Shown piece by piece: positions 38,993-48,330 of a stretch of DNA of 64,000 nucleotides. The DNA is from Symbiopectobacterium purcellii (GTDB taxonomy: Bacteria; Pseudomonadota; Gammaproteobacteria; Enterobacterales; Enterobacteriaceae): positions 1,550,001 to 1,614,000 of the forward strand of contig NZ_CP081864.1 in the NCBI RefSeq assembly GCF_019797845.1, read 5' to 3'. Made by a program: the position numbers and the translations under genes. Under the pieces are notes generated by a model. That model ran no database searches. It was not told the origin of the DNA and was given only the letters and a program-made list of their open reading frames with translations. The stretch's first letter is position 1, and the number at the start of each line of letters is the position of its first letter.

Positions 38993-39499
38993 ATGACAAA
39001 AAAAACGCAGGCGGATGCCGTCGATCGAATTTTAGAACAGTGGCGGCGTGAACGCCCGGATCTGGATTGCAGCCCGATGGGGCCCATCGGCCGCCTGAAG
39101 CGCTGTGCGCTGTTGTTGGAACCGCGTGTGGACGAGGCCTTCGTGGAGCACGGGCTGGTACGCTGGGAGTTTGATATGCTCGCCACACTGCGGCGCGCTG
39201 GTGCGCCGTTTGTGCTGTCACCCACCCAGCTGTTTTCCACCCTGATGATCACCTCTGGCACCATCACCCACCGGCTGAAAGCGTTGGAAAAACGTGCATT
39301 CATTTCACGTTTGCCCAATCCGGAGGATGCGCGCAGCATGCTGGTGGCGTTGACGCCACAAGGTCGCGCGGTGATCGACCGCGCTGTCGAAACCCATATC
39401 GAAAACGAGCGGCAACTGCTGTCCGGGCTATCTGTGGCACAGCGCCAGCAGTTGAATGAGGCGCTATCCACCTTGATGCGCCTGTTGGAAGACGAGTAA
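38993..39499 (+). CDS. MarR-family transcriptional regulator
   Basis: 168-aa winged-helix regulator. The DNA-binding domain reads SPTQLFSTLMITSGTITHRLKALEKRAFISRLPNPEDARSMLVALTPQG, with the MarR wing motif DARS. The flanking helices form the dimer interface. The frame is open upstream, but ATG 38993 (MTKKTQAD) follows a GAGCGAG site and starts beyond the inverted repeat operator. It most likely controls the divergent EamA exporter and itself. It converges with the LacI-type gene. Confidence 0.87.
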   Translation: MTKKTQADAVDRILEQWRRERPDLDCSPMGPIGRLKRCALLLEPRVDEAFVEHGLVRWEFDMLATLRRAGAPFVLSPTQLFSTLMITSGTITHRLKALEKRAFISRLPNPEDARSMLVALTPQGRAVIDRAVETHIENERQLLSGLSVAQRQQLNEALSTLMRLLEDE

Positions 39500-39527
39500 C
39501 CCTCTCTGTCCTCGAAGCCGTCAACAC

Positions 39528-40541
39528 CTAGCCTAAGGTACTGCGCCGTACGAGAAGGGCGTTGAACACGCGTCGGGACGGTGTTTCCGTTGTCGGCGCG
39601 ATCACCAGTTGGCACGCGGCTTCCGCCATCTCAGCCAAAGGCTGAGCGAAAGTGGTCAAGCCATAGCCCAGCCAACTGGCCTGTTCGATATCATCGAAGC
39701 CAATGATACTGATATCTTCTGGAATCCGCAGGCCAAACTCATGCCGAGCGGCGTCGATAAAACCGCAGGCAATCAGATCGGTGACACAAAACACCCCGTC
39801 CGGATGCGCTTCTGTACTTAACAACGCGCGCGCGGCGGTAACGCCAGTAAGATAACTGGCGCTGCCTGGTTGGGTCAGCGTGACGTTAATCCCTCGTTCG
39901 GCTGCCGCATCGAGAAAGCGCGTTTCGCGCAATACCATGCTGGGAGAACGTGCCGATGACGATACCAACGCAATCTGCTGACAGCCAGCAGTGAGCAACA
40001 AGTCTAACGCATCAGCCATTGTCGAGCGGTAGTCAATCTCAATATTGTCTGCCCCCTCAAACTGTCCCATACGGTTAATCAAAATCACCTGTTGTCCGCT
40101 TTGCAGGCAGGTTTCAATTAGCGTACCCGGCGGTTTCCCTGACAATACAATCGTCGCCGTCGAACGATAATTCAGGGTTTGTTGCACGGCCTCTCTGACA
40201 CTCTCTTCACCGTCGTCGGTGTTGATCACCATCACTGCGCGTCCGGCATGGTTCAAACGACGGGTGAGGTGCTCCAACAGGCTGGCCTGGTAAGGTGCCG
40301 CCAGATTACCGCCAAGAATACACACCGGGCGACTGGCCTCTTTGGAGAGGCCGCGAGCCAGATGATTAACGTGATAGTTAAGCGTTTGTGCGGCGGCCAG
40401 GACTTTGCGCCGCGTCTCTGCCGAGACGCTGCTGCCCGGTGTGAAGGTGCGCGATACCGCTGAACGCGATACGCCAGCCAGTTGCGCGACTTCAGCGGCG
40501 CTGGAAAATCCGCTGTTTTTGCTGTAGCTGCTCTCACTCAT
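39528..40541 (-). CDS. LacI/GalR-family regulator of the sugar-phosphate-type ABC operon
   Basis: 337 aa. The N-terminal helix-turn-helix and hinge read SAAEVAQLAGVSRSAVSRTFTP...NYHVNHLARGLS; the rest is a periplasmic-binding-protein-like ligand domain (GFDDIEQASWLGYGLTTFAQP). ATG 40541 overlaps the end of the phosphatase fusion gene by 8 bases, so it is the last gene of that operon and probably responds to a sugar or sugar phosphate that the system handles. The frame is open a little further upstream without support. Confidence 0.88.
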   Translation of the reverse strand: MSESSYSKNSGFSSAAEVAQLAGVSRSAVSRTFTPGSSVSAETRRKVLAAAQTLNYHVNHLARGLSKEASRPVCILGGNLAAPYQASLLEHLTRRLNHAGRAVMVINTDDGEESVREAVQQTLNYRSTATIVLSGKPPGTLIETCLQSGQQVILINRMGQFEGADNIEIDYRSTMADALDLLLTAGCQQIALVSSSARSPSMVLRETRFLDAAAERGINVTLTQPGSASYLTGVTAARALLSTEAHPDGVFCVTDLIACGFIDAARHEFGLRIPEDISIIGFDDIEQASWLGYGLTTFAQPLAEMAEAACQLVIAPTTETPSRRVFNALLVRRSTLG

Positions 40542-41970
40542 CGTGCCATTCCGTTGCAATCAACGCTTTTTCACGCAGGATGGCATGTTCAGCCAGACGC
40601 GTCAGCGACGGCTTCGGCGTTTCAAACCATTCATCCGGGTGTAGCTGACGTTTCTCCCGAATCAGCGCGATGGCATCGTCAAGCGTCGGGTAACGTTCCG
40701 GACATTCGAGGTGCATAAACAGCGCGACCAGCGCCACGGAGCGGCTGCGTCCGCCGCGACAGTTGACCAGAATATTGCCCCGACGGCGGTTGCGATAAGA
40801 CGGTTTATCGGGAATTTGCTGTAACAGCGCGGAGCGCATCAACTGATAGCCGGCGTGCAGCATCGCTGGCGCATTGCCTTCGCCATCAATCAGTCCGAGT
40901 TTGTAATAGCGAACCGGTCCGGCACCGTGGGAAAGCAGATGGGTATCCGGTGTTGCTTCCTGGGTAGTTACCCAATCGATATCGAGATTCACCGCGCAAT
41001 TGATCACGATGCCGATATCGTGTTCGGCCAGCAGCGCGGCGTCACAGACACCGCTGGCACCGCCGATGTAGATATCCATGCCCCAGCCGGGGAAGTTTTC
41101 GCTAATCAGACTGAGGGGGGGACGCGGGTATACCGGCGTGGCTGAAGACGTTGGTGTAGGCGTGACCGCTTCGCGTGCTAACGGAATGCTGGCGGCGCGT
41201 GCCAACGCTGCGGCAACGCCCGGCGCCGCCGCCAGTACCGGCAGGCCGTTATACAAGCCGGTAGCATCCTGAGGGATGATTCCGGTTTCTCCTCCTGCTT
41301 CGCGCACCAGCAGCAATCCCGCCAAACAGTCCCAGGCGTTCATGTGGATTTCCACATAGCCATCAGTGCGGCCTTCCGCAACCCATGCCAGCGCCAGTGC
41401 ACCCGAGCCACCACGGCGGATGCTGGCTCCCAGATTGAGTAGAGCGGCCATCACGTCCAGATAGCGGCGCTGGCTGTGACGTGCAGACCACCCGAGTTCA
41501 AAAGAGGCCAACTGCGTGTCCGCGATAGCGGTGCAGCGCAGCGGTTGGTCGTTTTTCACGGCGTAATGTCCACGGCGTGTCAGATAGAGTTCCTGACTGA
41601 CCGGGTTATAGATGGCGCCCAGTTCGGTGATGCCGCGATAAACCCAGGCGATGCACACGCAGAAATGGGCGATCCCGCGCGCAAAGTTGGCGGTACCATC
41701 AATCGGGTCGACAACCCACAAACTCGCTGTATTGCTGGGTTGGCGCGCTGACTCTTCACCCAGTACCAAATCGCCGGGGAAGGCTGCGCCAAGCTCCCGT
41801 AGAATCAGGGCTTCTACCAGCGTGTCTGCTTCGGTCAGGATATCCTGATGGCCCTTGAGTTCATACTCCCCCGCTTTGCGTGAACGAAAATAACGCAGGG
41901 CGGTATCACCCGCGTCCAGAATGATGCGTTTTAATGCCGCTTCGCGCTGCTCAATGTAGATGTTGGTCAA
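40534..41970 (-). CDS. Inositol-monophosphatase / protein-tyrosine-phosphatase-like fusion protein
   Basis: 478-aa two-domain phosphatase. Residues 1-265 are an inositol monophosphatase (IMPase) fold: GEES (71-74), WVVDPIDGTANF (86-97) and NAWDCLAG (211-218) supply the usual metal ligands. After a Pro/Thr-rich linker (265-285), residues 290-478 form a dual-specificity phosphatase-like domain with the P-loop CRGGRSR (Cys404 to Arg410, CX5R) preceded by Asn instead of the usual His. Start is TTG 41970, since no ATG exists before the first motif; a weak AGG precedes it. It sits between an ABC-importer gene set and the LacI gene. A role in dephosphorylating an imported sugar or inositol phosphate is inference. 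Confidence 0.87.
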   Translation of the reverse strand: MTNIYIEQREAALKRIILDAGDTALRYFRSRKAGEYELKGHQDILTEADTLVEALILRELGAAFPGDLVLGEESARQPSNTASLWVVDPIDGTANFARGIAHFCVCIAWVYRGITELGAIYNPVSQELYLTRRGHYAVKNDQPLRCTAIADTQLASFELGWSARHSQRRYLDVMAALLNLGASIRRGGSGALALAWVAEGRTDGYVEIHMNAWDCLAGLLLVREAGGETGIIPQDATGLYNGLPVLAAAPGVAAALARAASIPLAREAVTPTPTSSATPVYPRPPLSLISENFPGWGMDIYIGGASGVCDAALLAEHDIGIVINCAVNLDIDWVTTQEATPDTHLLSHGAGPVRYYKLGLIDGEGNAPAMLHAGYQLMRSALLQQIPDKPSYRNRRRGNILVNCRGGRSRSVALVALFMHLECPERYPTLDDAIALIREKRQLHPDEWFETPKPSLTRLAEHAILREKALIATEWHDE

Positions 41971-42025
41971 CGTAATCTGCCTGTTTAAAAGTGAAAAGGG
42001 GCGATGCCACGGTCTGAGTCAAACC

Positions 42026-43129
42026 TTATTTCTTGTAGTTCAGGCTCCAGATATCTTGCCAATCCTGACGGTTTTTCCAGTCCTCTTTAGCCGTGTCTGT
42101 CAGGTATTCCATCAATTCTGAACGGTGCTTTTCGATTCCAGAGGCTTCGTTGGCAGGCAGTGAGACTGTCTGGTTGGTGGACATTTTGCCATCGACGCTC
42201 TACGGCTCAATCCCTTCGGCGGTCAGCAAATAGTGGACAAACAGTTTGGCAGCGTTAGTGCTGTGGCTGCCGGTGGCGATCACTCCCAGACTGGGGTAAT
42301 TCCAGCCGATAAATGGTTTGAGTCCGTTACACAACCCCAGCTTCATCCCTTGTTGGTTATCACGGAATTTCGCGGTTGAAACCAGACCGACAAAATCGGC
42401 GCTTCCATCCGGTGCGCCAATGGCTGAGGCTGCATCATTATCGGAGTGGGTGAGCAACACGCTGTTTCCTGCCAGCGCTTTAACAAACGCCGCGGTGGCA
42501 GATTTCTCATTGGTTTGCAGCGGCTTACCGAATTGCTGTTGATACGCCTCGCGAATTTGCTGGTCGTAGTGGGTTTCCATCTGGCTGAACCAGTCGGTGT
42601 AGGCGGGTTTGCCGGTCGGGTCCTGCATCGCTACCTTGCCTCGCCACTCAGGTTGGGTGAGCTGCCAGATATTGGTGACGGGGCAGGTGGTGTGACGCGC
42701 GGTATTGTAGGCAAATACGTTGGGTGCCAGCACCACGGTTAACGGGTTTTGATACCGGGCGGCGATGTTGCCTTGCAGGCCATCCGGCACCCAGCTTTGC
42801 ACATAGCCTTTACTGAGCAACTGCGTGATGGCCGCCGGCGTATCTTCCACGATGGCGACATCGGCCCTGACGTTTTTGGCTTGTGCTTCGCGACTGATAA
42901 TTTCAATGATCTGCGGCGCGTCGGCTTTCACGCCGGTGGCTTTAAGTCCGTACTTTTCGCTAAAGGCTTTAGCCTGCTGCACGATTTTACCGGTTGACGC
43001 ATAAACTGTTAATGGGTTCTCTTGCCGTGCGGCGGCGATCAGGGCTTGCACGTCGGCGGTTTCAGCATGGGTTAACGGGCTGCTTAACAAGGTGCTGGTG
43101 ACCAACAGTGCAGTGAATGTGCGCTTCAT
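42026..43129 (-). pseudogene. ABC-importer periplasmic binding protein interrupted by amber codon
   Basis: Fe3+/sugar-phosphate-type extracellular binding protein (AfuA/FbpA-like fold). A signal peptide ends near THAETA, followed by NPLTVYASTGKIVQQAKAF and LTQPEWRGKVAMQDPTGKPA. The frame meets TAG at 42200-42202 (after TAEGIEP) but runs on for 57 further codons (SVDGKMSTNQTVSLPANEAS ... DIWSLNYKK) to TAA at 42026-42028. These look like the true C-terminus of the family. The truncated protein would lose its last helices, so binding is doubtful. A CAG-to-TAG change would explain it. Confidence 0.85.
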
Positions 43130-43156
43130 CGTGACTCCTGATAATAAGTAAGGGGG

Positions 43157-44242
43157 TTACTGGGCGGCTATCTCGTGGCGCAGCCCATGGCGATTGAAAA
43201 AGTGCAGCGAGTGGGATGGCAATTGGCAGAACACTTGCTGATGGGGCTGCCAGCGTGGCCGCAGTTGCGTCGAATGGAACAACCGATCGTTGCCGGTGAC
43301 CAGTTCAATGATCCAACTGCCGCCGGTAGGCATTATGTTATCGATGGTCATGGCAACGCCGTTATTGCCTGCCTCCGCGCTGAGGACAATCTCTTCGGGT
43401 CGGATACCGCACAGCTCGGCGTGCTCGCTGTCGTGCAGGGAAAAACGGTGGTGCAGATGCTGCGCTAAATGGCTCAACGGCGGGTGTAGCGGGATCATAT
43501 TGAGCTTGGGCGTGCCAATAAATTCGGCAACAAAGCGGTTGGTGGGGGCAGCATAGATTTGATCCGGGGTGCCTACCTGCTGCATCTGCCCGGCGCTCAT
43601 CACCGCGATGGTTGTCGCCAGGGTCATCGCCTCCCACTGATCGTGACTGACAAACACGATGGTGGTGCCGAAGGTTTCGTGTAAGCGGCGCAATTCGGCC
43701 CGCATTTCCAAACGCAACGTGGCGTCCAGATTTGAGAGCGGCTCATCAAGCAGCAGCACGCCAGGATTAACCGCCAGCATGCGCGCCAGGGCGACGCGCT
43801 GCTGCTGTCCACCGGAGAGCTGCGCCGGATAGCGTTTGGCATAATCCGCGATGCGTAATTTTTCCATCACGTCCTGAGTGCGTGCGATACGCGCTTGCGC
43901 CGGGACTTTCTGTAAACGCAGACCAAAATCGACATTCTGCTCGACTGTCATATGGGGCCAGAGCGCGTAGCTCTGAAACACCAGACCGATACCGCGTTTT
44001 TCAGGTGGGACATAAATACCCTGCGTGACGGAATCGACAACCTTGTCGCCGATGACAATCTCCCCGCCGCTGGCATGCTCAATCCCGGCTATCATGCGCA
44101 AAATGGTGGTTTTGCCGCAGCCAGACGGCCCGAGCAAGCACATAAATTCACCGTCGTTAACGGTCAGACTGATGTTGTTTACTGCCGGACTATCGCTGCC
44201 GGCGTAGGTTTTGGTGAGATGAGACAACTGGATGGAAGGCAT
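43157..44242 (-). CDS. ABC transporter ATP-binding protein (AfuC/FbpC-type)
   Basis: 361-aa ATPase of the CUT1/ferric/polyamine group. Walker A is LLGPSGCGKTT near residue 36, the signature LSGGQQQR near 142, and Walker B VLLLDEPLSNLD near 161, with the His-switch in FVSHDQWEAMTL. The C-terminal about 120 residues form a TOBE-like regulatory domain (CGIRPEEIVLSAE). It is intact, although the permease upstream and the binding protein downstream are broken, so the ATPase has lost its partners. AfuABC relatives import hexose or sedoheptulose phosphates, which would fit the adjoining phosphatase gene. Confidence 0.88.
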   Translation of the reverse strand: MPSIQLSHLTKTYAGSDSPAVNNISLTVNDGEFMCLLGPSGCGKTTILRMIAGIEHASGGEIVIGDKVVDSVTQGIYVPPEKRGIGLVFQSYALWPHMTVEQNVDFGLRLQKVPAQARIARTQDVMEKLRIADYAKRYPAQLSGGQQQRVALARMLAVNPGVLLLDEPLSNLDATLRLEMRAELRRLHETFGTTIVFVSHDQWEAMTLATTIAVMSAGQMQQVGTPDQIYAAPTNRFVAEFIGTPKLNMIPLHPPLSHLAQHLHHRFSLHDSEHAELCGIRPEEIVLSAEAGNNGVAMTIDNIMPTGGSWIIELVTGNDRLFHSTQLRPRWQPHQQVFCQLPSHSLHFFNRHGLRHEIAAQ

Positions 44243-44243
44243 G

Positions 44244-44742
44244 TTAGTTCTCCAGCGCGTCAGCCAGACCAGTGCCGGTGATCTTCTGGATCATCACCGT
44301 ACCTGCCCATGAAATCAGCGCAATCATCAGTACCACGGCGTTGGCGGCCTGCTGGTAGTTGTAGTCAATCAAACGCAGGGAATAGGTTGTCAGTACGTCG
44401 GTTGCGGGTGTGGCGAGAATGACAAACAGGCTGATGCCCTTGATGCCGGAAATAAACGGCAGCAGGATGCCGGTCGCCAGCGGGCCTGATTGAATCGGAA
44501 TCACGATACGGCGCAGGCGCGCCAACCAACCGGCACCGGCAATCTGCGCGGCTTTCATCGCCGCTTTGCACCCGTGCCGCATTCAGCAAAACGGAAAGCA
44601 CCGGTGCCAGAATGATCCCGCTAAACAGCATCAGCAGCAGTGCACCAAGCCAATTGGCAGGTTCGTGGCTGGCGATAGACAGTGTGTGGCGTATCTTTGG
44701 CCACGCGTTTTTTCGGTGGCGGATTTCGGCTTGGTAAGACAC
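44244..44742 (-). pseudogene. ABC-importer permease with large internal deletion and frameshift
   Basis: Two ends of one inner-membrane permease remain. The N-terminal piece starts at GTG 44742 (AGGGG eight bases ahead) and contains a basic start and one helix (NWLGALLLMLFSGIILAPVL). The C-terminal piece, in another frame from about 44575, contains the EAA-loop equivalent KAAQIAGAGWLARLRRIVIP and the last helices, ending TGTGLADALEN. Permeases of this group have about 550-690 residues, so well over a kilobase has been lost between the pieces. The breakpoint lies at roughly 44565-44590. It is the first gene of the operon. Confidence 0.82.
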
Positions 44743-45860
44743 GGATTTACCCCTGACTGTTGACGACAGGCAGGAATATAGCGAGGCAATGTTACAGTTT
44801 TTCGAGTTGGTTGCACCTATGTGCAAAACAGATGTTGCTGCTTATTGTTGTTAAGATCTGGAGGAAAGTGGGCCCTACATCGGGCACATTTTCTTCCTAC
44901 AGTGTGGGTGACAACACGGATGAAGATGATTGGGATAGTACGATTAACGTGAGGTAAAAAGTCAGATTAATGGATTAAATGGAGCGACTTTTTTCAGTTT
45001 GCTTGACGGTTAGCTATCAGAATCTTCTCATTCCCTTTCCTTGGTAAATATTTTCCTGTAGGCGGACCCACAAGTAGCCTATTACGGACCTGCTTTGTTT
45101 TTATCGGGCAATCCCACTCAAAGAATATGGTTTTAAGCCTTTGTTACATTGCCCTTTTATCGTTTCCTGGTTCATTGGGTTTTGCTGGTTTGTCGTTGTT
45201 ATAGATACGCAGGTTTTATGGCTTATGATGTTGTTATCTTCTGTCTTAACGTAAAAAAACAGAGATAAGAATAATTTTAAATCAAACTCGTGATGTTAAT
45301 AATTTATTCTTTAACAATGATGTTTAATTAGTCGAAAGAAAAACGTATGAATAAGAATAATACCCAAGCTAATTACTTAACACGCTAACTATTTTATTTT
45401 TATCAAAATAAAAAGCGTATAAATATTATACCTGTATCTTCCTAATGAAAATCAGACGTTTTTTGTTCGATTTTTCCGGTTTTCTTAAAATAACGCATCA
45501 ATGGATAGTGTTTAGTTATTTGTTTTTGTTGGTTTTTATTTGTTGTTTCAATGTGTAAAGTGTCTGATTTAAGACCCGTTGACCGTTGGTTTACATTATG
45601 TGTATGATTGACCAACGGATGACAACAATTGTTTTTTTATAGTTTTTGAGTAATTTTTTTACTCCGATTTACCGTGCGTGTGTGTCTTGAAATGTTTTTT
45701 TTCATTTTTTTAACACGATTTTTTTTATTTTATGTTTCTGGTCGAATGACAAATCTTATTTGCTCTCTGCTGGTGTGCTCTCTCATTGTTGATGACAGCA
45801 TCCAGTGGGATTCGGCTTTACTTTTTTCGGGTGATGGCGCCCCTATACGAGTATTGACTT
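44743..45860. other. Long AT-rich intergenic region between ABC operon and T6SS
   Basis: About 1.1 kb with no credible gene. It must hold the promoters of both the leftward ABC operon and the rightward T6SS operon. I see an 8-bp inverted repeat at 45583-45618 and long T-runs near 45630-45725. No GG-N10-GC sigma-54 site was found in the last 260 bases before tssB. The short open frame 45674-45877 is low-complexity and was rejected. Confidence 0.5.
45583..45618. repeat. Inverted repeat in the T6SS leader region
   Basis: CCGTTGGT (45583-45590) and ACCAACGG (45611-45618) form a perfect 8-bp inverted repeat with a 20-base AT-rich spacer, about 245 bases before tssB. It could be a regulator site; no T-run follows directly, so a terminator is unlikely. 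Confidence 0.55.
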
Positions 45861-46364
45861 ATGGCAAAAGGAACTGACGGTGCATCTGTCGCACCAAAAG
45901 AGCGTATTAATATCAAATATGTCCCCGCTACTGGTGGCCAGCAGGCGGAAATAGAGTTGCCGCTGACGTTGATGGTGGTAGGAAATATGAAAGGTCGCAC
46001 CGAGGAGACGCCGATTGAGGAGCGTGACACGGTATCGATCGACAAAAATAATTTCGCCTCGGTAATGAAAGAAGCAAAGTTAGAATTGAATTTCAACGTT
46101 CCAAATCGCCTGGAAGACGATGCTCAAGATGATATGCCGGTGACGTTGAATATTACTTCATTGAATGACTTTTCCCCCGATCGTATTGCTCAGCAGGTGC
46201 CTGAATTGCGCAAGCTGCTCGAACTGCGTGAAGCACTCGTTGCCCTTAAGGGGCCGCTTGGCAATATTCCCGCTTTCCGCAACCGGTTACAGGATCTGCT
46301 CGCCAACGATGACGCCAGAGAGCAACTGCTGAAAGAGCTGGATCTGGTAAAACCGGCTGAATAA
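45861..46364 (+). CDS. tssB: T6SS contractile sheath small subunit TssB (VipA)
   Basis: 167-aa sheath protein that co-assembles with TssC into the contractile tube around Hcp. The family pattern is clear: APKERINIKYVPATGGQQAEIELPLTLMVVGNM, then RDTVSIDKNNFASVM, ending PELRKLLELREALVALKGPLGN. It is first in a long plus-strand operon with Vibrio VAS gene order. The ribosome site before ATG 45861 is weak (GAGTATT). Confidence 0.94.
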   Translation: MAKGTDGASVAPKERINIKYVPATGGQQAEIELPLTLMVVGNMKGRTEETPIEERDTVSIDKNNFASVMKEAKLELNFNVPNRLEDDAQDDMPVTLNITSLNDFSPDRIAQQVPELRKLLELREALVALKGPLGNIPAFRNRLQDLLANDDAREQLLKELDLVKPAE

Positions 46365-46396
46365 TCAGTGCCCACTAACGAGATAGGGAAATAACA

Positions 46397-47875
46397 ATGT
46401 CAATCATTGAAGCACAAACACAGGCCAACACGGCCAGTGCCTCCGGCTCGTTGCTGGATGAAATCATGGCGCAGGCGCGCATTACGCCGGTCGATGAAGG
46501 CTATAGCGTAGCCAAGCAGGGAATTGCGGCGCTGGTGGCCAATATTCTTGATAACGGTAATGCCGCAGAACCGGTTAACAAAGCGCTGGTCGATAGCATG
46601 ATCGTCGAACTGGACAAGACATTGAGCAAGCAGGTCGATGTTATTCTGCATGCCAAACCGCTACAGGAACTGGAGTCTTCCTGGCGTTCGCTGAAACTGC
46701 TCGTCGATCGCACTGACTTTCGTGAGAACATCAAGCTGCTGGTACTCCATGCCACCAAAGAAGAGCTGCTGGATGATTTTGAGTTTGCACCGGAAATTAC
46801 CCAATCAGGCTTTTACAAACACGTCTATTCCAGTGGTTACGGACAATTCGGTGGGCAGCCTATCGGTGGGGTGATCGGTGACTATGCCATGACGCAAAGC
46901 GCACCCGATATCAAACTGCTGCAATATGTCAGTGCCGTAGGGGCCATGGCGCATGCACCGTTCGTGTCTTCCGTCGCGCCGACCTTTTTTGGCGTCGACA
47001 GCTTCACCGATCTGCCGACCATCAAGGATCTGAAATCCGTATTCGAAGGCCCAGCCTATACCAAGTGGCGCTCACTGCGTGAGTCTGAGGATGCGCGCTA
47101 CCTGGGATTGACCGCGCCACGTTTTCTGGCGCGCCTGCCTTACGATCCGGCAGAAAACCCCATCAAAGGCTTCAACTACAAAGAAGAGATCAGTGCCGAT
47201 CACGATCACTATCTGTGGGGCAATACTGCCTATCTGATGGGGGCGGCAATTACCGACAGCTTCGCCAAATACCGTTGGTGCCCGAACATTATCGGCCCGC
47301 AAAGCGGTGGTGCCATTACCGACCTGCCCGTACACGTGTATGAAGCCATGGGGCAATTGCAGGCAAAAATTCCAACCGAAGTGCTGATCACCGACCGCCG
47401 TGAGTATGAGATGGCCGAAGAGGGCTTCATCACGCTGACCATGCGCAAGGACAGCGACAACGCCGCGTTCTTCTCTGCCAACTCGGTGCAAAAGCCCAAA
47501 GTATTCCCCAATACCAAAGAGGGTAAAGAGGCGGAAACCAACTACAAGTTGGGCACCCAACTGCCGTACATGTTCATCATCAACCGTCTGGCGCACTACA
47601 TCAAGGTGTTGCAGCGCGAACAGATTGGCGTATGGAAAGAGCGTCAGGATCTGGAGCGCGAACTGAATACCTGGATCAAACAGTACATAGCCGATCAGGA
47701 AAACCCGCCAGCAGACGTACGTAGCCGCCGTCCGCTGCGTGCTGCACAGATTAAGGTGCTGGATGTGGAAGGGGAACCGGGCTGGTATCAGGTCTCGCTG
47801 TCAGTACGCCCCCATTTCAAATACATGGGCGCTAACTTCGAACTGTCACTGGTTGGGCGTTTGGATAAGGAATAA
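46397..47875 (+). CDS. tssC: T6SS contractile sheath large subunit TssC (VipB)
   Basis: 492-aa major sheath subunit; typical length. Conserved blocks include LQELESSWRSLKLLVDRTDF, YGQFGGQPIGGVIGDY and NTAYLMGAAITDSFAKYRWCPNIIG, plus the C-terminal NFELSLVGRLDKE end. It partners with TssB and is disassembled by ClpV (TssH), encoded downstream. It starts 32 bases after tssB, with AGGGA upstream. Confidence 0.95.
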   Translation: MSIIEAQTQANTASASGSLLDEIMAQARITPVDEGYSVAKQGIAALVANILDNGNAAEPVNKALVDSMIVELDKTLSKQVDVILHAKPLQELESSWRSLKLLVDRTDFRENIKLLVLHATKEELLDDFEFAPEITQSGFYKHVYSSGYGQFGGQPIGGVIGDYAMTQSAPDIKLLQYVSAVGAMAHAPFVSSVAPTFFGVDSFTDLPTIKDLKSVFEGPAYTKWRSLRESEDARYLGLTAPRFLARLPYDPAENPIKGFNYKEEISADHDHYLWGNTAYLMGAAITDSFAKYRWCPNIIGPQSGGAITDLPVHVYEAMGQLQAKIPTEVLITDRREYEMAEEGFITLTMRKDSDNAAFFSANSVQKPKVFPNTKEGKEAETNYKLGTQLPYMFIINRLAHYIKVLQREQIGVWKERQDLERELNTWIKQYIADQENPPADVRSRRPLRAAQIKVLDVEGEPGWYQVSLSVRPHFKYMGANFELSLVGRLDKE

Positions 47876-47880
47876 GACCG

Positions 47881-48312
47881 ATGCCGTCACTTTCTGCCTG
47901 GGAACGAGGAAGTACGGCAAGTCTGTTCGATCGCATTCGGAGAGAGACGCCGCGCACGTCCCCTGAAACGGAACTTGAGACACTGATTTTGTCCATCAAA
48001 CGTCAGTTGGACAATGTGCTCAATACCCGTCCGGGCAATTGCCGCAGTGCACCTGAGTTGGGCGTGATTGATTTCAATGACGCAACGCAAGGGGGCGCTG
48101 ATATTTACGGCAAAATTTGCGAAGCGATCCGGCAGTGCATTTGCCGCTTTGAACCACGCATTGCGCATGTGGACGTGATGGATTCGGGGTCGTTATCGAA
48201 TCCATTGGAGATGTCATTTTTGGTGACCGCTCACGTCAAACTGGACGATTTGGAGCAGGTCATGTCGTTCAACATTCAGATGGATAACCACCGCCATTAC
48301 CGAATGGTCTGA
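47881..48312 (+). CDS. tssE: T6SS baseplate protein TssE (gp25-like)
   Basis: 143-aa baseplate component homologous to phage T4 gp25, which nucleates sheath assembly. Visible are SLFDRIRRETPRTSPETELETLILSIKRQLDNVLNTRPGN and the EPRIAHVDVMD stretch with the gp25-type EPR motif. It is 5 bases downstream of tssC with AAGGA ahead of ATG 47881, and of normal length. Confidence 0.93.
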   Translation: MPSLSAWERGSTASLFDRIRRETPRTSPETELETLILSIKRQLDNVLNTRPGNCRSAPELGVIDFNDATQGGADIYGKICEAIRQCICRFEPRIAHVDVMDSGSLSNPLEMSFLVTAHVKLDDLEQVMSFNIQMDNHRHYRMV

Positions 48313-48330
48313 CCCTGTCATTGAGGCGCT

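Noticed and set aside
45600..45860. Sigma-54 promoter directly before tssB
   Set aside because: Every GG pair in this stretch was followed for ten bases; none is followed by GC at the required distance.
45674..45877. 67-aa open frame before tssB
   Set aside because: Phe-rich low-complexity translation of T-runs, no ribosome site, overlaps tssB.
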